Below are positions 10,470-21,787 of a stretch of DNA of 64,000 nt, in pieces. Position 1 is the stretch's first letter, and each line of letters opens with the position of its first letter. The translations under genes and the position numbers were made by a program. This DNA comes from Cyanidiococcus yangmingshanensis (Eukaryota; Rhodophyta; Bangiophyceae; Cyanidiales; Cyanidiaceae): contig VWRR01000002.1 in NCBI GenBank assembly GCA_013995675.1, positions 1-64,000 of the forward strand, read 5' to 3'. The notes under the pieces were generated by a model. The model was not told the origin of the DNA and ran no database searches. It worked only from the letters and a program-made list of their open reading frames with translations.

Positions 10470-12356
10470 ATGTTCTGTATAACAAACACCCTTGCCTGTT
10501 GGAGGCCTTGTGCCAAACCGAAGAGATCAGCACACGTCAGCGCGCTGTGGCGAAAGAGCTTGCGAAGACGTTGGACGACCGCTCGGCTTCGAGGAAGAGC
10601 GTTGCAACTTCGTGCCGAGACGAATGGACAGGATAACGGTGCGGCGGAAACTGATGACGCACAGGGGCGGTCGGAAGGTGCGGGGAAATACGAGCCAGGT
10701 GCTAGTTCAGCTGCGGATCCTGAGCTCGAGCGGCTGCGTCTGGCAGTAGAGCGAGCAAAACTTGAAGCAGAACGAGCCAAGCTGCAGGCAGAACGCGCCC
10801 GACTCGAGGCCGAGAAGGCCAGAATAGAGAGCGAAAAGCGACGTCTCGCGAAAGAGAAAGAGCGGGAGCAAGCACAGCTTCTAGCCAAAAGTCAGTCAGC
10901 TGCACCTGTGGGTGCGCTCGTGACCGAGGAGAGTGCCGACACGAGTAAGCGCAACCAGTCGGCGGACTCGGCCGTCGACGCGAAAAACAGCAACGGCCCA
11001 CCGGCAGAGCGCAACAACACCACTCCGAACAACATGGATCCGGCACTTCGAAGAGCAGTCGAGAGTGGCTCCATCGACGAAAAGAGTATGATGTTGCTAT
11101 CTCAAATAGGTCCATTCGCTCTAGGGGGCGGTATCAGCGACGAAGACTTGAAGACGCTGCAACAACGTGTGCTTACCTTTGACACCTACATGATGAATCA
11201 GATGACAAGGACTCCGATCGGCGTTGTCATTCGTGGACGACTGCGGGCCCAAAGTCCCGCCGAAGCCTATGAACGATTCGAGAAAGCACTTTCGGAGACG
11301 GGTCTTGATGCGCGCATCCGACTCTTTTTGATGGAGGATCCGCGCTCACCGTTTCTTGTCGAGGATGATATGGCGGTCGAGAATGCAAATGGGGCGGAAA
11401 AGACTCGATTGCCACCAATTGTCGTTGCGATGCCGATCACGTCCGAGCCTCCAAAAGCAGGTCTATGGCAGTACCTACTGGCGGGCGTGCTTGGCGCGAC
11501 AGCCCTCTTCACGACTTTCGGGTACGGAGTAGGCGTTTTCGGTCTCTCTCCCGATTTTGTCCAGCAGATTACTCGTGGAAATGTTGACGTTGTTACGGAA
11601 ACATTGCCAGTTTCGATTGGAGCGATAGGGATTCTCGTTGTACATGAGCTTGGCCACCGGATCATGGGCGCCCTACGTAATGTCAAACAAGGTCTCTCCT
11701 ATGTCATTCCATCGCTGCAGATTGGCTACTATGGCTGTGTGACGCCGCTAAGAAGCTTCCCCCGGAACCGCTCAGCGCTCTTTGATGTCGCTGTTGCGGG
11801 ACCGGTGGCCGGCCTAGCAGCATCCATGCTTGCGTTGATTGCTGGCCTAATTTTGACTGCTCAGCAAGGAAGCACACCCTTGGATTGGTTTCCTCAGATA
11901 CCCTCAGGATTGTTTGATGCCTCGCTACTGATCGGCGCGCTAGGCAAAGCAGTTTTGCCTCAGAGTGTGCTCTCGCAGCCAACCATTGCAGTGCATCCCC
12001 TATGTGTGGTTGGCTACACGGGGCTGCTCAGTCAGGCACTGCAGCTGCTCCCTGTTGGGCGGACCGATGGCGGTCGGATGATGCAGGCAGCTTTTGGACG
12101 GCGAACAGCTGGGCGGGCCAGTGGCGTGGCGCTCCTCCTGCAGGGCCTGTCCTCGATCCTGGGGAACTCGCCGCTACTCTTGTTCTATGGACTGATTGTG
12201 ATCTTCCTTCAGCGCGAGCAGGAGATTCCCTGCCTCGATGAAGTCTCGGAGCCAAATAATAGTCGGACTGCCATGACCTTTTTCCTGCTTCTTGTCACCG
12301 TGCTTATCCTGCTTCCATTCCCTTCGCAATTCGGAGATATCACCGGTCAGTTCTGA
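10470..12356 (+). CDS. EGY-type site-2 intramembrane metalloprotease (peptidase M50), plastid
   Basis: Site-2 proteases cut membrane proteins inside the bilayer using zinc. The EGY branch works in plant and algal plastid membranes. In the 628-residue product, residues 1-50 are Arg-rich and resemble a transit peptide. Residues 85-140 form a strong charged coiled coil of repeated AERAKLQAE-like units. A soluble part contains IRGRLRAQSPAEAY, comparable to the GNLR region of EGY1. After that come hydrophobic segments and the zinc motif HELGH (392-396). The second metal-ligand motif is LLPVGRTDGGRMM (Asp533). The usual Asn before LLP is not obvious. Start choice: the first ATG in frame, consistent with a presequence. 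Its partner across a 220-bp divergent promoter is the TACO1/YebC gene, also an organelle protein. Confidence 0.9.
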   Translation: MFCITNTLACWRPCAKPKRSAHVSALWRKSLRRRWTTARLRGRALQLRAETNGQDNGAAETDDAQGRSEGAGKYEPGASSAADPELERLRLAVERAKLEAERAKLQAERARLEAEKARIESEKRRLAKEKEREQAQLLAKSQSAAPVGALVTEESADTSKRNQSADSAVDAKNSNGPPAERNNTTPNNMDPALRRAVESGSIDEKSMMLLSQIGPFALGGGISDEDLKTLQQRVLTFDTYMMNQMTRTPIGVVIRGRLRAQSPAEAYERFEKALSETGLDARIRLFLMEDPRSPFLVEDDMAVENANGAEKTRLPPIVVAMPITSEPPKAGLWQYLLAGVLGATALFTTFGYGVGVFGLSPDFVQQITRGNVDVVTETLPVSIGAIGILVVHELGHRIMGALRNVKQGLSYVIPSLQIGYYGCVTPLRSFPRNRSALFDVAVAGPVAGLAASMLALIAGLILTAQQGSTPLDWFPQIPSGLFDASLLIGALGKAVLPQSVLSQPTIAVHPLCVVGYTGLLSQALQLLPVGRTDGGRMMQAAFGRRTAGRASGVALLLQGLSSILGNSPLLLFYGLIVIFLQREQEIPCLDEVSEPNNSRTAMTFFLLLVTVLILLPFPSQFGDITGQF

Positions 12357-15059
12357 AGCTTGGAAGGGAAGCTGTTCATCTTGTCTGCGCCCGGGTCTGC
12401 TCACGGCGGGTCTCCATCAACAGATCGTTTCGCAACCGTGTTTGAAGGATAAAGAGGTCAGGGGCGCGTTTTGCTCGGCTGACATGGTTTCGTAGCATGT
12501 GGCAGCTTCGATTCGAATCCCATGAAATGCTCGTCTCGTTCAGAGCCGTCCTCCGATCGTCCGCATGGATGTGCTCGAGAAGCACCGACCTAGTGTTCTT
12601 TTTTCCATCGAATGTCTAAATGTAGTTCCGGCAATAGTATTTGAATGAATATGCAGCGGCCGTAAGTGGAGAGCACGAAACTCAGGCCGCACGGATCGCC
12701 TTGCCTCTTTTTGGAGCTCCAGCGTAGTTTGTACGACCGGAGTGGCTCGACCTCTCGACGCAATGGGCAAGCTCCTGCATGAGAACGGGTCTGGTGCATC
12801 CACAGATGCATGGCTCAAGAGGCAGATTCCGAACATTCAAGGCCAACGGTACTATGCGAACAGACCAGGATGCAGGAGACCCCTGTGCGAACAAAGGTGC
12901 TCGCTGCAGCCACGCGGAAGGCGAACGAGCGCCTACCTTCGAGCCTGTTGGCTATTGGTGGCGCACCAGCACTAGCGTATTCCACCATTTTTGAATTGAA
13001 AAAGTCTTGGATTCAAGGCTTTCTGTAGTCAGTGAGACTGGACATCCAGCATATCCGTATCAGCTCTAATCTACGAATGCAACCTCTGGATGAAGGCCCG
13101 CTCTCGAAGTAGGTTCCGCCTTGTTACTGACTCTCCCATTCAGATGAATCAACGCGCGGGTCTCGAAACCAGAGATGCCAAGTGAGACGCCAAGTCCATT
13201 CGATTGTCTCACGCTCTCTACACATGGCAAAGCGCAGATCGATTCGTTGATGATATCGGCAGAACAATCGAGTTGCGGCGAGATGTATCCGGGCAAACGT
13301 TGGCGTCTTCTTATGTGAATGTGAATGCAGGTTGAGCCATCTCCATGGCTCGGTCTGAAAAGGAGCCGGACTCTGATTTTCGATCTAAGCCACGGTCAGC
13401 ATGCCTTGGGCAATCCCAAGAGAACGAAAGCAGGCCAGACGCATTGGAGAGGTACCTCAGAAAAGAATTTTATTGTCTGTGTCCGACTGGATCCGTCGAG
13501 ATTGACTCAGTACACCGTTTTTTGGGCTGCTAGTCTCTGAAGGCATGACCGAGAGACGCAAGCTCAGATCACGGTCAATCCTAGCAAAGAACGATCACGT
13601 CGCTTCTTTCCAGGCTAGAACTTCTCGGAAAGTTGCACTGATCTCTCGTTCGTGAGCTGTAATCGTCAGAAGCGTTCCGGCTATGCGCAGATTCGCTCCC
13701 CGAACCGTCTGAATAACAGGTGATCGCTTCCGCTGCGGACGAAGTATGCAAGAATAAAATCAATAACTGAAGTAGAAGGTATCAGCACTTTATCCGAGGA
13801 TGATGTGGGTCGTTCATTTCTGTTGTGTAGAACACATCGTGCACAACAGCTGCTGTGCGGACACGTCGTGTCGGCCACCATGATCTCAGATGATCCATGG
13901 CCCATTCGGCACGACATCCAGGACTGCGTTCGTCGCACGTCTCCGAAACTGCGTCTTTGGTATGCTTCGATGCGCCGCCAAACCCGAGATCTGCAGAAGA
14001 GGTCCCATCCGCTGCGGTAAACGCTTCCCATCGACACGCGGCCCTGTCAGGAATCGGGGCCTTGTGTAGGCTACCCAGATGAGACCATGGATGTAAACGC
14101 TCAGTTACATCGTCTTCGACATAAAGCTCAGCTACCGGCGTAATACTGCAGGGAGCCCTGAACAAGCTCAGATTATCTCTTCGTCCATCGTACGATTTGA
14201 GTGTGGAACGCCCCAAGCATAACGTCCCATAAAGGATAGCAAAAACAACATCAATTCGCGAGAAGACTTGCGCCCAGTCGCAGGCTATTATTTTTCTGAC
14301 TGAAATGATCTTGGCCAGAGCGCTCCTTGACGAGCGCTCTGGGACTACTCAAAACAGATTTTCGGGGGCGCCATTTTGCGTCCGACGAGCCTAGCACCAG
14401 CGCACAGGAACGTCGAGCAAAACCCCAGAGTCTATTGAACTCGAATTCGCCTCTAGCTGGTTCAAGCGGCCCTGCCAGACCTCGAACCCGAGGCAGTTCG
14501 CCCGCCCAACGCTGACTGCCATGGTCTCGATTCACTGTATAGGCAAACGTTTTACGGTCTGATGCGCAACCGCTCTCCATCGCGCTCATTGATGTTTCTG
14601 TTTGTTCATAGAATCACCACCCTTAAGCAATGGATCACAAGTTTGATTGTGAAGTATGATTAACAGTGATCCAGGACCGTCGGCTTGCCGTCTAATCGAA
14701 CGCGCTGGCGTCCTCCAAAATCAATCCTCTTAATTATTTGTATCGTTGATTCTTATGATGTTTCCCTCTGCAGAAAACTCTTCACAGTCTCTAATGGTTA
14801 GAGGGAAAGTTCTCTTTCATTTTTTCACCTATTTCATTATCTGTCCATAGCGGAGTGGTCCGGCATGGATGCATGCAAAAGCAGGCATCTCACGGATTCA
14901 GAGAGCACGCCTACTTGAAATTTCTTCGAAAGCTTGCCTAGACTCGGCTTATGAAACAAACTCATTTCTCACTATCATGCCTCCCTCGCCGAGTAATCTT
15001 GCGAAAGTGATCCCCAGAGTACACGACAACCAGCAACCGAGCGCCTTCACGAGTATGAC
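12357..15059. other. 2.7-kb stretch without a recognisable gene
   Basis: Only short overlapping frames are present, none with family features. A perfect 10-bp inverted repeat with an 8-base loop lies at 14315-14342. The rest shows nothing I can name. Confidence 0.45.
14315..14342. repeat. Perfect 10-bp inverted repeat
   Basis: The arms CCAGAGCGCT and AGCGCTCTGG flank an 8-base loop. The structure sits in non-coding DNA, 0.7 kb beyond the 3' end of the convergent 15060 gene. Its function is unknown; it may be a chance stem or part of an RNA. Confidence 0.5.
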
Positions 15060-16190
15060 TCAAGGCATCGGGGATGATGACATACCGGATTCGGCTGCAT
15101 CGGCCGTGGGTGCTCGCCCCGAGGTCATTGCGCTGTCCGGTACTTCCTCCACGAGGATACTCCAGAGCCTATCGCTCACTGAAACCGAAGAAGAGGCCAT
15201 ATTTTGCTTTCGTCTCTCGGCTCGTTCGATTGCATTGCGAATCACGCAAGCACGTGCACCAGTGCCACCATCTCGTTGAAATAAACTCATCAGTTCTACC
15301 ATGCACTCAGTTCCTGCAATCTCGCTGGCATTGTTCGCGTTCGATGGCATCAGCAAGCGTCGATCAAGGGCAATGATCAAGGCCCCCCACGGCGACGATG
15401 CCGAGGAGTCACGCTCTTCACGCGCGCTGAGTAGCGTAGAAGGCGAGATCCCAATCAGTGGACCCACGAGAAACTCCAGAAACGTCCAAATCCCTGCTCC
15501 CTGTGCATTCGTAGAGGTATTCACATCTTCCGGACTCGCTCGTTGATCATCCCAAGAGCAGTCCCAGACGAGGGGCTCAGCATCAGTCGGTGTTCGCGGA
15601 AGGCCCCAAACAGCCCTCATTCGACCAAATCGACCGTCTTTTACTGTGCATCCACAAATTAGAAGCGCAATGTGACCGTGCAGGCTGATCCAGCGCGCAA
15701 AGTAACTCAGTACAGTGGACGAGACAGAGCTCCAGCCGAACGCGCTCACTACAGCGAGGCCGTGTGTGGCGACACGATCAAGAGTTGTGCGCGTCGCCAC
15801 ACTTAGAACCAGGGTCATATCCGTGCCGTGGTCCTCAAGCCTCGCCACAAGTTTATGCGCCCGTATGAAACGCAGATGAGGCGTCGGAGGCAGCGAGACA
15901 GGAGGGGTAGCGATGCAAAAGACCGTCTCCCGCAGCTCGCGCTCTAGCTGTGCCGCAGAACCCCCCTCGGGCCAGGCTTTGTCCGGTCGCAGCGCGCACA
16001 GTCTCTGCACGCAGTCGAGCACCAGTTCTTCGTTCCCGTCCAGGCAACCGAAGACAAACACATCAGCAACAAGCGCTGCCGCTCGAGACTCATAGCCGCG
16101 TGCACGCAAAAAAGCAAAAAGCCGCAACCTTAGCGCACCCACCGACATATTCTGAATTACTCCGCTGCACGGTTCATCCATAAACGACAT
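15060..16190 (-). CDS. Unrecognised protein, about 376 aa
   Basis: I do not recognise this family. The frame is open from 16535. I prefer the ATG at 16190 (or 16181), because the upstream part is low-complexity, with a poly-Ala run from a CTG repeat at about 16291-16313. The chosen product begins MSFMDEPCSG, then has a helical segment (ALRLRLFAFLRARGYESRAA) faintly like a LisH motif. A mixed hydrophobic core follows, with segments such as HIALLICGCTVKDGRFGRMRAVWGLP split by short loops, and then a Ser/Ala-rich tail. No signal peptide or clear membrane segment is seen. It is likely coding because the frame stays open for more than 1.4 kb with a plausible amino-acid mix. Confidence 0.55.
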   Translation of the reverse strand: MSFMDEPCSGVIQNMSVGALRLRLFAFLRARGYESRAAALVADVFVFGCLDGNEELVLDCVQRLCALRPDKAWPEGGSAAQLERELRETVFCIATPPVSLPPTPHLRFIRAHKLVARLEDHGTDMTLVLSVATRTTLDRVATHGLAVVSAFGWSSVSSTVLSYFARWISLHGHIALLICGCTVKDGRFGRMRAVWGLPRTPTDAEPLVWDCSWDDQRASPEDVNTSTNAQGAGIWTFLEFLVGPLIGISPSTLLSAREERDSSASSPWGALIIALDRRLLMPSNANNASEIAGTECMVELMSLFQRDGGTGARACVIRNAIERAERRKQNMASSSVSVSDRLWSILVEEVPDSAMTSGRAPTADAAESGMSSSPMP

Positions 16191-17789
16191 GCACAAACTC
16201 ACACGCGCACCTAGGCGAGCCTCTGCTTCACCGGGAAAGCGGACGAACGGAACGGAACCTCTATCGGGCCGGCACGTGCCCTCTGCAGCTACCGCTGCTG
16301 CTGCTGCTGCTGCAACAACGGTAACACGTCGTTGAGCCGATCGCGCAAATCGATACGCAGGCGCCCCTGATCTGAATGGCGACGTGAAATACGGTGCTGA
16401 CGGCCGATCAGCGCCCGTGCGATGAACGGCTCGGGTTGACGGCGTGCGTGCCAGTCGCGACGGGCGTACCGTGCCAACGAACGGTGCTGGCGGCGTCTGC
16501 GCTGTGGGGACTCGAGACGCCTCGGGCCATCGCATGCGTGCGCACAGGCCGCAATCCCCCGCAGTCGCCGTCGTGGCGTGGCAAACGGAAAATCAGACAC
16601 GAACGGCGTCAATCGGCAACCTCTGGGCTGTTCGCGGGACTCCGGCCGTGTGGAGCGAATCCTCGTGATGGGCGCTGGAACGCTGCTTCGCCTTTTTCGT
16701 GCAGATCGGGCATATCTGTTGGATTCGCGTTATCGCAGATTCTAGTGTCGATGACTGCGTACTGTCATGGCTGCTGCGGGAATGGGAACACGGCTCGGAA
16801 GCGTGGTTGCCTTGATCGGCCAGGGGCGATCAGCAGTGGCTGTCCGACTCGGGATGGCAGGCGCCCTTCGAAGAGGGTGTGATGGCTCGTCCGCGGGCAT
16901 CTCATCGAGGTGGAGCCATACAATCGGGATGATCCCAGCGCACGGCATGGCCGGTGTCGGGGCCAAGTCGATGTGGATCTCGTCAGTGCACCGTGGCCGT
17001 CTGCGCAATGCTTCGGGTCCCGGGCGCGATCGCGATGGATAGCAAGAGACTCGGCACTGGGGACGCATTACTCATGCTCGGGTTTTCGCTACCCCAGGAA
17101 TGTTGCACCGAGGCAGGTGCGTAAAGCTTTAGCTTGTTTGAGATTTGTTTCCCTGTTCCTTGAAGAGCACTGCCTCGATCATGAGTGCACACACAAGACT
17201 GGAGCGTGATTGGGATCCGCGCACTTTTACCGGACGAAATGTTCCCACTGGCGAGTGCATGCGTCATGAAGTGAAGATCTGAACGGAGACATTGCGTGTT
17301 TCCCTCTATCACGCTTGCGTGTGGACCCGATGCCCATCCTCCGTGTGTTCAGGGAACTCTGTCGAGCATCACGTTCAACGACGGTGCGCGCACATCAAGG
17401 TACTCTGTTTCGACTCGATCATTTCGAGTAGATCCACCGAAATGATCTTATGATGAACGAGCAGCGGCCGACCGCTGAATCGGTGAAACCAAAATGCGCT
17501 CCTCCCGGATGCTGTAACAGCGAGCAAGCGACGCTTCGTTTCTAGGATTGGGCGTATCTTTCCTGTTGAGCTCGATGCGCGTCTACGCGTCCAAAGATAC
17601 AAATGTTTCACGAAGAATATTCGTATATACGTTCTCTTCCATCAGGGTGTGCCTCCAAACTTGTATACACGCACTTTTGTATATGACGCTCAATTCCTGA
17701 ACTGGTGCAGATGCATACCTAGGTATGAAACTATGCTTATGAACTTGTATGGTGCACGCATATTCATGACTGCACGCTGATGGGTTTGG
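16191..17789. other. Divergent intergenic region
   Basis: About 1.6 kb separates the unknown gene from the WDR76 gene. It is GC-rich up to about 17050 and has short overlapping frames only. Promoters of both flanking genes are expected here. Confidence 0.4.
16291..16313. repeat. CTG trinucleotide run
   Basis: About seven CTG units lie just upstream of the favoured start of the 15060-16190 gene. In the longer reading of that frame they would encode poly-Ala. Confidence 0.7.
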
Positions 17790-19568
17790 ATGCCTACGCG
17801 CGCCCTGAAATTCCATTCACACCCTCAGTCAGTTTCAACAACAACGTTTCGGCGTTGTGGTGTGGTTCCAGACACTGCTCGTGAACGCTCAGCAGACACC
17901 ATGATACGAGAGAATATAGACGAGGAGGAGCGTTTTGGACACTCTGTGGGAGCATATGAACGGGAGCGGTTTGCGCGGATTGAGCGGAACCGAGCGTTGA
18001 TGGAGAAGCTCGGCGTGGCACCGCTTTCTCAGCGGCTAGAAACGTTTATGCCTGCACGACCGTCTAGTTCGAAACCTGCTGGGCACTTGAAACGTCCTCG
18101 GAAAGTGGACAGTGTGGCATCACAACTTGAGACAGGAGCTGAGCCGGTAACGGCAACGCCCAGGCGACGTTCCCTTCGCGTTCGGGGAATAGCTCCGGAG
18201 GGAACAGAACAAGGCGCGACGGGTTCCACGCTCATGAACGCATCGGCCGAAGAGGACCAAAAGCCGACTGGACCAATTTTAGAAGATCAAAGGTTCGCAG
18301 AGCTAACTCTTCCAGACTATGGTGCAGATCTCGACCCGTCCGACGAAGATACCGGCGTTGGGGATATCGACGACTCGAGCTTGCGTTTGCGGCGCGTGCG
18401 TGCTTTCCGGCGGGCCTGGGATGACCTTTCCTCGACTAGTGCAGCCATCTCAACTCGCGATTCATCGATGGATGCGGAGCGGTTCAAGAGCTGGACGCTG
18501 GATGAAAAGACAGGCTTTCTGAAACTCGTCCCAGCGCGTATTTATTCAGGGGTAATGTTCCCGCGAACGGATGCATGGACGATCGCTGTCGGAGACAAGG
18601 CTGGCCATGTCGGCATTGCGATCACCTCGTTCGATCTCCGAGACACGTTGCCTGTTCACGTACTCAGCATGCGCGTACATCGCGATACAACAGCTGGTTT
18701 GGCGGTGCTGAGTCATGGCCCATGCGCTCGACGGTTGCTCTCCGTATCCTACGACGGCAGTGCCCGGGTGTTGGATCTGGAGAAAGAAATGGTCGAAACG
18801 GTACTTGCTGATAATCAGGAACGCATTCTGAAAACAGTGGTGCCGAGCTCCTTGAATGAAGATGTTTTCTGGACGACTGCCAGTCATCGTTCGCTCGGGG
18901 GCTTTATCATGCGCCACGACCTTCGCCAGGACCAAAAGTCATTCGATGTTTTCCGTATCGCTGATTGTCGAGTTTATTCCATTGATCTACAATACGGTAG
19001 AACTTCAAGCACCGCTGTGGGTCATGAGGGCCTCCTCGCTGTTACGACGGCACGGGAAGGAGTCCTCGTTTTCGATCCCCGTCGTATGGAAGGTGGAGCC
19101 ATTCGACGAGCAGCGCCCAAGCCCCTCTACACACTGCCTCACACCCGGGCCGTGACTGGAGCGAACTGGTCCCCATCGGGAACGCGGTTGCTCACCACCT
19201 GCTACGACGATCTGCTTCGCGTATGGCGCCACGATGGGAACGATTTTCCGCTAGAACATCGGTTTGTGCATAATAACCACACGGGGCGATGGGTAACCCC
19301 TTTCGATGCTCAGTGGGATCCAACAACGGACCACAAACTCTTTGCCTGTGGATCGATGAACCACAACCCCGAGCACGGAGTGGACCTCTTCAACACCGAG
19401 GTGACTCGACGCACAGTCTGGCAACGATTGACTGGTGAGCCGATGACTGCGATCGCTGCAGTCCTGGCCTGGCATCCCGCCGGCGTTGCCCTTGCGGGCT
19501 GCACTGCATCGGGACGAGTCTACCTCTGGGGCGAATCGAATGGTCTCGAAGAAGAGAGACTCCTGTGA
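17790..19568 (+). CDS. CMR1/WDR76-family WD40 protein
   Basis: CMR1/WDR76 proteins are nuclear WD40 proteins tied to DNA damage handling and protein quality control, and are related to DDB2. The 592-residue frame starts at 17790. A better start may be the ATG at 17901 (MIRENIDEEERF), which is followed by the conserved N-terminal helix YERERFARIERNRALMEKLG. A basic, disordered stretch with RRRSLRVRG follows. The C-terminal propeller has recognisable blades: SVSYDGSARVLDL, the segment TNA-less repeat VTGANWSPSGTRLLTTCYDD, and LLRVWRH. The most diagnostic motif is HNNHTGRWVTPFDAQWDP, shared with human WDR76 and yeast Cmr1. The last blade ends in GRVYLWGE. The gene is intact. Confidence 0.88.
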   Translation: MPTRALKFHSHPQSVSTTTFRRCGVVPDTARERSADTMIRENIDEEERFGHSVGAYERERFARIERNRALMEKLGVAPLSQRLETFMPARPSSSKPAGHLKRPRKVDSVASQLETGAEPVTATPRRRSLRVRGIAPEGTEQGATGSTLMNASAEEDQKPTGPILEDQRFAELTLPDYGADLDPSDEDTGVGDIDDSSLRLRRVRAFRRAWDDLSSTSAAISTRDSSMDAERFKSWTLDEKTGFLKLVPARIYSGVMFPRTDAWTIAVGDKAGHVGIAITSFDLRDTLPVHVLSMRVHRDTTAGLAVLSHGPCARRLLSVSYDGSARVLDLEKEMVETVLADNQERILKTVVPSSLNEDVFWTTASHRSLGGFIMRHDLRQDQKSFDVFRIADCRVYSIDLQYGRTSSTAVGHEGLLAVTTAREGVLVFDPRRMEGGAIRRAAPKPLYTLPHTRAVTGANWSPSGTRLLTTCYDDLLRVWRHDGNDFPLEHRFVHNNHTGRWVTPFDAQWDPTTDHKLFACGSMNHNPEHGVDLFNTEVTRRTVWQRLTGEPMTAIAAVLAWHPAGVALAGCTASGRVYLWGESNGLEEERLL

Positions 19569-20503
19569 TGTGCCTCGGATCTGTGCGGATTCCCTGTAAA
19601 ACACACCTACGACTGTCTAGGCATAGAAGAAAAGAACCTCGCCTGGGAAAGAGCATGGTCCAAATCAGTTTCAGCTCGCGAGACGTCAATGATGATGGAT
19701 CTGACGTACTACACCGACCATCGATGTAAACGCTTCTCCGTGCGCACTGAAGACGAGTGCCAGTTTTCCTTGGGTGCCATCACCCAATTCTTGGACAGGA
19801 AGAAACTCCTGCATGACGTTGCGAAAGCCAGGGCATTCGTGTATTGCGACTGCCTACATCGCCGTCTTGTTTAGGATCGTCGGTGTTGAATCAGCCGCTC
19901 TGACCTCGAACAAGCCTTTGTTCTCTTGTCGCAAAGCAGACTCGGCAGAGATGGCGAGACGAACAGTTAATGTTTGGTTACTTTGGCACATTTGCCTGCC
20001 GGAGAGCATCAAACCGATCACTGTTCGGCGACACCAAATCAAAGGCGGTTGCAACAAAAAACATTCAGTCGAAAATACATTTGAGGGTAGGGCGTGTTTG
20101 TGAAAGCATTTGGGAGATAAGAGGGTTTCGATTGGAATATGTGAAAGCGATCGATAATACGTCTTCCGGATGCCGAAACAGAGCCATGAGACCAGCTGCG
20201 TTACGCGCTTCAGGCTTGCTCTCGTCATCACGTTGGTAGAGCAGGCGCGCACCAAGCGAGCCTCTCTCGGGGACGCTTCTCGGGGAAAAGACCAAGCGTT
20301 GAGCGAACAACCGCATCAACAATTACGTCGATACCGACACCAAAATCGAGAATGCTCAGAGCGTCAGCGTGTGCAGCAAAACACAGCCCTTGGCATATCA
20401 TTGTCTGTCCACTGTACTCGTGAAAACGCACACATACACACACATGACTCTCAACAAGAAAACCGAAGAACGTTCAGCATTGTTGGCACTCGACAAGACA
20501 ACC
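19569..20503. other. Convergent intergenic region
   Basis: This 0.9-kb spacer lies between the ends of the WDR76 gene (+) and the RuvC-fold gene (-). I see no gene in it. Confidence 0.4.
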
Positions 20504-21787
20504 TCATGGACAAGATGCCTCCAGGGATCGAGGTTCATGTCCCCAGTGCATTCGAATGGTGTCGCGAATCCATAAACGACGGGCCCGCTCAATACGATCG
20601 AGGAAGCGAGTACCATATTCCCGTCGGAGCCGTGTCTGAGCGATCCAACGCGCAAACTCTGGTAAAGCCAGAGCAGATAATTTGGGGGTCCCAGCTTCCC
20701 GCTTCGATCGCGAGCCGTTTCCTCGTTCACAACCACGGTCCCGTACTGGGGCCGACACAGAAGCACGTTCCTCTTTGCGTGCCCATTCACAAGACAGCAC
20801 CTGAACATCTGCGGCCATCTCCGACGCTCTCGCTCGAGCGAGAATCAAGGGGCCATATTCAGCCAGGAAGGCGAAATAGAGTGCCGGATCAGCCATCGCT
20901 TGCCGTTCCTGCTCTAAAACCATAGTGTAATGTGCAATCACAAAAGCATCGCTTTCATCATACACGGACGACTCTCGTGGGCCCAAACGTGGTCGCTCTT
21001 TGTCCTCGTCGGTGCCGTTCTCTGCATCAGCTACTAGAGTCGGTGTTGAATCGCGCCGAGCCTCGAGCCACGGGCGTACTCGCTCAAAGACAACTTCTTT
21101 CACCGAGTTTCGATCCGCTCCTGCATTCGGCTCTCTGGTCCACGAAGAAAGGCCGAACCATGCTCGCGCTTCCGACGGATGGACCTGTGCTGGCTCCTGC
21201 GAACAGCCGAGCCGTCGACTCATTTCGTAGGCGATAAGCGTACTCAATTCTGCGAGACGAAAAAGGGAACTCGTGCGAAAGCGACCAGGTGCAAAGCGAC
21301 GCATATACGCCTCAACACCAATGACGCGGATCGGCCTTGCCGCGCCTTTTTCCTGCGTCCACTCGTCTGCAGCGGCAGCAGCTGTGACCTCCGCACATAT
21401 ATGCGCCACTTTGTCATATGTGGTACTCGTGCGCGGTGTGCGCACGTGTCCCAAAGTCATCACATGCGCTGCTCTCGAGTCTGAGCGAACATAGGCATAT
21501 CCAGTGTTCTGAAGACTGATATCCAGTCCAAGAGCCACAACTGGCACCTGGAGTAGTGTCTCGAGCCGAGCAGCGGCCTCGCTCGGTTCACTCGACGAAG
21601 CCTCGCTCCAGAGCGGGGCCACAGCGCCCCCCTGGGTTGCCGCCGAGCAGTGACTCCCATAGGCTCGTTGGCCTTGGGCAGGCCTAGGCCGCACACAACG
21701 CTGTTTAGCGCTTCTAGCACGACTGCTGCGACAGGTGTCGACCAAGAATCGGGCCCACAGAGCGCACTTTGCAGTCGCCGAAGCCAC
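20504..21787 (-). CDS. RuvC/RNase H-fold nuclease-like protein, probably organellar
   Basis: The 427-residue product begins with about 75 Arg/Ala/Ser-rich residues resembling a transit peptide. The core shows the acidic pattern of the RuvC superfamily. VVALGLDISLQNTGYAYV carries Asp89 on the first strand. VIGVEAYMRRFAPGRF carries Glu159. VYDESDAFVIAHYTM carries Asp277 and Asp280 and resembles the DAxxIA helix of RuvC. RuvC enzymes resolve Holliday junctions, so a role in organelle DNA recombination or nucleoid segregation is plausible (inference). A structural RNase H-like role cannot be excluded. The C-terminal 130 residues are charged and specific to this protein. It does not look like the plant MOC1 type at the first strand. 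Confidence 0.65.
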   Translation of the reverse strand: MASATAKCALWARFLVDTCRSSRARSAKQRCVRPRPAQGQRAYGSHCSAATQGGAVAPLWSEASSSEPSEAAARLETLLQVPVVALGLDISLQNTGYAYVRSDSRAAHVMTLGHVRTPRTSTTYDKVAHICAEVTAAAAADEWTQEKGAARPIRVIGVEAYMRRFAPGRFRTSSLFRLAELSTLIAYEMSRRLGCSQEPAQVHPSEARAWFGLSSWTREPNAGADRNSVKEVVFERVRPWLEARRDSTPTLVADAENGTDEDKERPRLGPRESSVYDESDAFVIAHYTMVLEQERQAMADPALYFAFLAEYGPLILARARASEMAADVQVLSCEWARKEERASVSAPVRDRGCERGNGSRSKREAGTPKLSALALPEFARWIAQTRLRREYGTRFLDRIERARRLWIRDTIRMHWGHEPRSLEASCP

